Origin: Primulina eburnea
Lineage: Eukaryota > Streptophyta > Magnoliopsida > Lamiales > Gesneriaceae
Reading direction: 5' to 3'
DNA: 64,000 nt
Assembly: GCF_022965805.1 (NCBI RefSeq)
Contig: NC_133103.1
Location: 46,518,047-46,582,046 of the forward strand
In this document: piece after piece, positions 60,990 to 64,000 of the stretch
How the letters are laid out: every line of letters starts with the position of its first letter
Position numbering within the stretch: position 1 is the first letter of the stretch
The notes under the pieces: generated by a model
Seen by the model: the letters and a program-made list of their open reading frames with translations, nothing else
What the model was told of the DNA's origin: nothing
Database searches by the model: none
Position numbers and translations under genes: made by a program

Positions 60990-62110
60990 ATATATTTAAG
61001 TCGGTTAATTGTAAAAATATTAAAAAAATATAATAATATGAAATTTAGCAACTATAGATATATGATTAACTTATTATGCCCTATCGATGATAATGATATA
61101 TGATTATCATGATGACATGATTATTTTAAAATTTTATAAATCTTACTATTTTATAAATATATAGAGTATTTCATTCGGTTAAATAAGTTAAATCAAATAT
61201 TTCAGTCGATTCAATGTGTTTAATCAATCGATTAAAGCATATGTTACAGTAAGTTTATAAAAATACAGATGAGCCAATGTGTTTACTCCGTCAATTAATG
61301 GAAATATATCGGTTGGTTAATGGAAATATATCGGTCGGATACATATAATATCATTCGATTAATTAATATATTTCAGTTGTTTAATTGTAAAAAAAAGTAA
61401 ACAAATATAATAATATGAAATTTAGCACTATAGATATACGATTAACTTATTATGCCCCATCAATGAGAATGATATACGATTATCATGATTATATGATTAT
61501 TTTTTAACTTTCTAGATCTTACTATTTTATAAATATGTAGTATTTCAGTCGGTTCAATAAGTTGAATCAAATATTTCATTTGGTTCAATCTGTTTAATTA
61601 GTCGATTAAAACATATTTTACAATAAGTTTATAAAAATACAGATGAGTTAATGTGTTTACTCTGTTGGTTATAGTTTTAAACTTTTACATATGATAGAAA
61701 ATGTGATATACAATTATAGTCACATTTGACTTGTTTATCAATGTTTAGTATATGATTTTCAATAAGTATTATAGAATATGCAATTATCAGGACTATATAA
61801 TATATAAGTATGTTACGTAACTTACATTTGACAATATGATGTACAATCACATTTCAATTGGTTAAATAAAATATTTCGATTGGTTCAGGATCGGTCGCTC
61901 AAGATCTACCCGTAGCCCTTTGCCGTCCTTGTTCCGCGTACGCTATATTTGACAATGTGATATATAATTACATTTAAAATGACATTTAGTAACTATAGAT
62001 ATATGATTAATTTGTTATGCCTAATCGATGAGAATGATAGACGGTTATCATAACAATATAATTGTATTTAACTTTAGAAAACATACTATTTAACAATGTA
62101 CTACCCATTC
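60990..62110. repeat. Tandem repeat, about 390-bp period
   Basis: The block with ataataatatgaaatttagc, gattaacttattatgcc and aagtttataaaaatacagat starts near 61026 and again near 61408. A third partial, diverged copy is at about 61978-62100. It belongs to the subterminal zone of the MULE. Confidence 0.75.
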
Positions 62111-62583
62111 AAGTAATCTAATATAATTTCACTTATTTTCTGATATTTGGAATGTACACTAAACTGGGTTTTTTTTAAAATTAATTTAATTTTAAAAACT
62201 TTTTTCAAAAATAATTTTAAAAAAAAAACGTTTTCAAAACTACTGTAATCCGCGCTTGTAGAGTGCGGACGCTGCACACGTGGAGCAGCGTCCGCGCTCC
62301 GTAAACACAGACGCTGGTCCATGTAAGCATCATATGATATTAGCGACGGAAAATATATCCAAACCGTCGCTAATTAGCGACGGTTCTTTAAACCGTCGCT
62401 CCCCCGTCGCTAATATTAGCGGCGATTTATAAACCGTCGCTGAAATGGACTCAGCGACCGTTTGCAAAAACCGTCGCTAATTCCTCAATGCGCATAATTT
62501 TAATAGAATTTGCGCGGTGCGAAAAGTCATTTTTATTGTACTGAAGACAGAGAAAAAAACAAACAAGAAATTCATCAAAAAAT

Positions 62584-63088
62584 AGGGGTGTTCATCGGTC
62601 GGTTCGTTTTTTATTCCGGTTTTTGGTTTTAAAAATATATAATCCGATATCCAAACTATTTTTCTTCATATCGGTTCGTTTTCTATCAAAACGGTTCCGT
62701 TATTTCGGTCGGTTAATTCGATTTTTATATAATTATTTAAATTAATAATATAAATATATTGTGAAATATAATATGCTAACTTTCTACATGTTTTCTTAAT
62801 AAAATCTTTAAATATAAGGTCTAAATTATTAAAGAAAACAACAATCAACTAAAAATTGTTCAAAATAGTTATTCATTCACTAAATATCATATCAAAAATA
62901 TAAAAAAAATTAATAATTTAATGAAATTTCGGTTTTTTTCTGTTTTGACATATATAATCCGAAATCGAACCAAATAAAATTCGGTTTAATATTTATATCC
63001 GAATTACAAAATTCGATTTTCGGTTCGGTTCGGTGTTCGATTTATTCGTTTTGGATTTTCGTTTTTATCCGAAGTTTGAACACCCATA
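62584..63088. mobile_element. Probable hAT-like MITE in the foldback centre
   Basis: Starts TAGGGGTGTTCATCGG and ends TTTGAACACCCATA, an imperfect inverted pair of a common plant type. The body is rich in cggttcggttcgg. No 8-bp target duplicate was evident. Confidence 0.5.
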
Positions 63089-63091
63089 ATC

Positions 63092-63260
63092 TTCACTACA
63101 ACAAAAATGGCTTTTCGCCGCGCTCAAATTATCTTTCCGCAGCGTATATTGCAAGCCGCAAAGTTGCAAGCCGTTGAAAGTTCAAGATTATCCGCGGCGT
63201 ATATGTGCACGCTGTTGATAGAATTATGCGTAGCGTGCGTAGAGGTAGGTATCTCGAAAT
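63092..63260 (+). mobile_element. CACTA-type terminus inside the foldback element
   Basis: Starts CACTACAACAAAAATGGC, a CACTA terminal motif, followed by gccgcggcg-like subterminal repeats. No second terminus found. Confidence 0.55.
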
Positions 63261-63757
63261 TAAAGTGTGCGTTATAACAACAAACAAGTTGAAATTGTCA
63301 CATCGATGATATTGGATCGTCGATCGGGATTATGATGAGATTAATATATTGGGGCATGGATCGTGGGTTTGCAAGAGTATAAGCCCATCATGCAAATTTA
63401 TTAAAGTTCCAATACGCATTTAGCGACGGTTTTGAGTTAGCGACGGTTATAAAACCGTCGCGAATTCTATTTCAGTGACAGTTTATAACCGTGGCTAATA
63501 TTAGCGACGGATTAACAACGGTTTATTTTACCGTCGCAACGTAGCGACGGTTTGGATATATTTTCCGTCGCTAATATCATATGATGCTTACATAGACCAC
63601 CGTCCGTGCTTACGGAGCGCGGACGCTGCTCCACGTGTGCAGCGTCCGCACTCCGCAAGCGCGGATTACAGTAGTTTTGAAAACGTTTTTTTTTTAAAAT
63701 TATTTTTGAAAAAAGTTTTTAAAATTAAATTAATTTTAAAAAAACCCACACTAAACT

Positions 63758-64000
63758 TGTAACTAGAATATTTCTCCTCAGATAGTTGAGATCGAAGATT
63801 AACCTGGAAAAAAAATCAAGTCAACTACTAATATCAATTAATTAAATACTCAACGACGTTGAAATTCTTAAAATTTATAGAGCAATATGAAAAATAAATA
63901 TTTTTTATAAAATAAATAAACATACCCAAATTTTTTGTGCAACCATCTATGATATTCTTTTTTCTATCAACAACAAGTTTCAAAGAGAAGAGATCTTGAT
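63758..64000. other. AT-rich end of window
   Basis: No gene or recognised repeat. Confidence 0.4.

Larger units (their letters stand above)
54990..61900 (+). mobile_element. Decayed MULE (Mutator-like element), interrupted by retroelements
   Basis: Transposase fragments at 55390-56490 and 60251-60674 lie between two zones of degenerate subterminal repeats on the motif cagtcggttaa (about 54990-55190 and 60840-61900). The middle of the transposase is missing and LTR-derived DNA occupies 56491 to about 60250. Exact terminal inverted repeats were not identified. Confidence 0.65.
62166..63747. mobile_element. Foldback MULE-type element with about 330-bp inverted arms
   Basis: Arms at 62166 to about 62480 and about 63420 to 63747 are reverse complements with high similarity. 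They start GGGTTTTTTTTAAAATT and end ..TTTTAAAAAAACCC. The exact 10-bp duplicate ACACTAAACT flanks it (62156-62165 and 63748-63757), a Mutator-like size. Arms contain cgtccgcgctccgtaa and many gcgacggtttt units. No transposase is encoded. The centre holds other transposon ends. Confidence 0.9.

Overview
This is nuclear DNA from a flowering plant. It is AT-rich, genes are split by introns, and long stretches are packed with nested LTR retrotransposons, MITEs and MULEs. The protein families fit a eudicot. My guess of an asterid, perhaps Lamiales, rests only on repeat flavour and is weak. No bacterial-style operons, rRNA or tRNA genes were found. All gene models below were built by hand from reading frames, GT-AG or GC-AG junctions and phase bookkeeping.

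Gene island 1 (about 0.8-13.9 kb) has three genes. The 3' two-thirds of a TOUGH/GPATCH1-like RNA-processing gene (TGH) runs on the plus strand; its 5' exons lie before the window, and a decayed LINE occupies bases 1-600. A two-exon class IV GH19 chitinase with a hevein domain runs on the minus strand. A four-exon GUX1-like xylan glucuronosyltransferase also runs on the minus strand.

Transposon desert (about 14.4-38.0 kb): a Ty1/copia element with both LTRs and a 5-bp target duplication (14436-20927) carries a 352-bp TRIM inserted in its pol region. Next comes a stack of kilobase-scale LTRs: a 3.36-kb solo LTR (24280-27640, TSD CTATA) inside another solo LTR (22867-28965, TSD TCCAG), inside a third LTR. 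There follow a near-perfect 632-bp tandem duplication (32255-33518), a hAT-type MITE with an 8-bp TSD (34187-34962), a CACTA terminus and two tandem arrays.

Gene island 2 (about 38.5-54.3 kb) is all on the minus strand. It holds a three-exon divergent NAC transcription factor with a repeat-rich tail. Next is a nine-exon membrane-anchored aspartic protease that lacks a visible start codon and has a one-base frame break. Last is an eight-exon, probably plastid-targeted, trigger-factor-like protein with a GC-AG intron and a 14-nt microexon.

Right-hand repeats (about 54.7-63.8 kb): a broken MULE transposase gene is interrupted by a long LTR and a Cassandra-type LTR carrying a 5S-rRNA-like promoter. 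A 1.58-kb foldback element with 10-bp TSDs, itself holding other transposon ends, closes the region.

The host genes do not form one pathway. GUX1 acts in cell-wall xylan synthesis, the chitinase in defence, TGH in RNA processing and the trigger-factor-like protein in plastid folding or translation. The most notable items are the nested LTR stack with exact target duplications, the microexon/GC-AG gene, the start-less protease, the hairpin inside the chitinase intron and the paired inverted elements. I did not find a convincing new multi-gene system.
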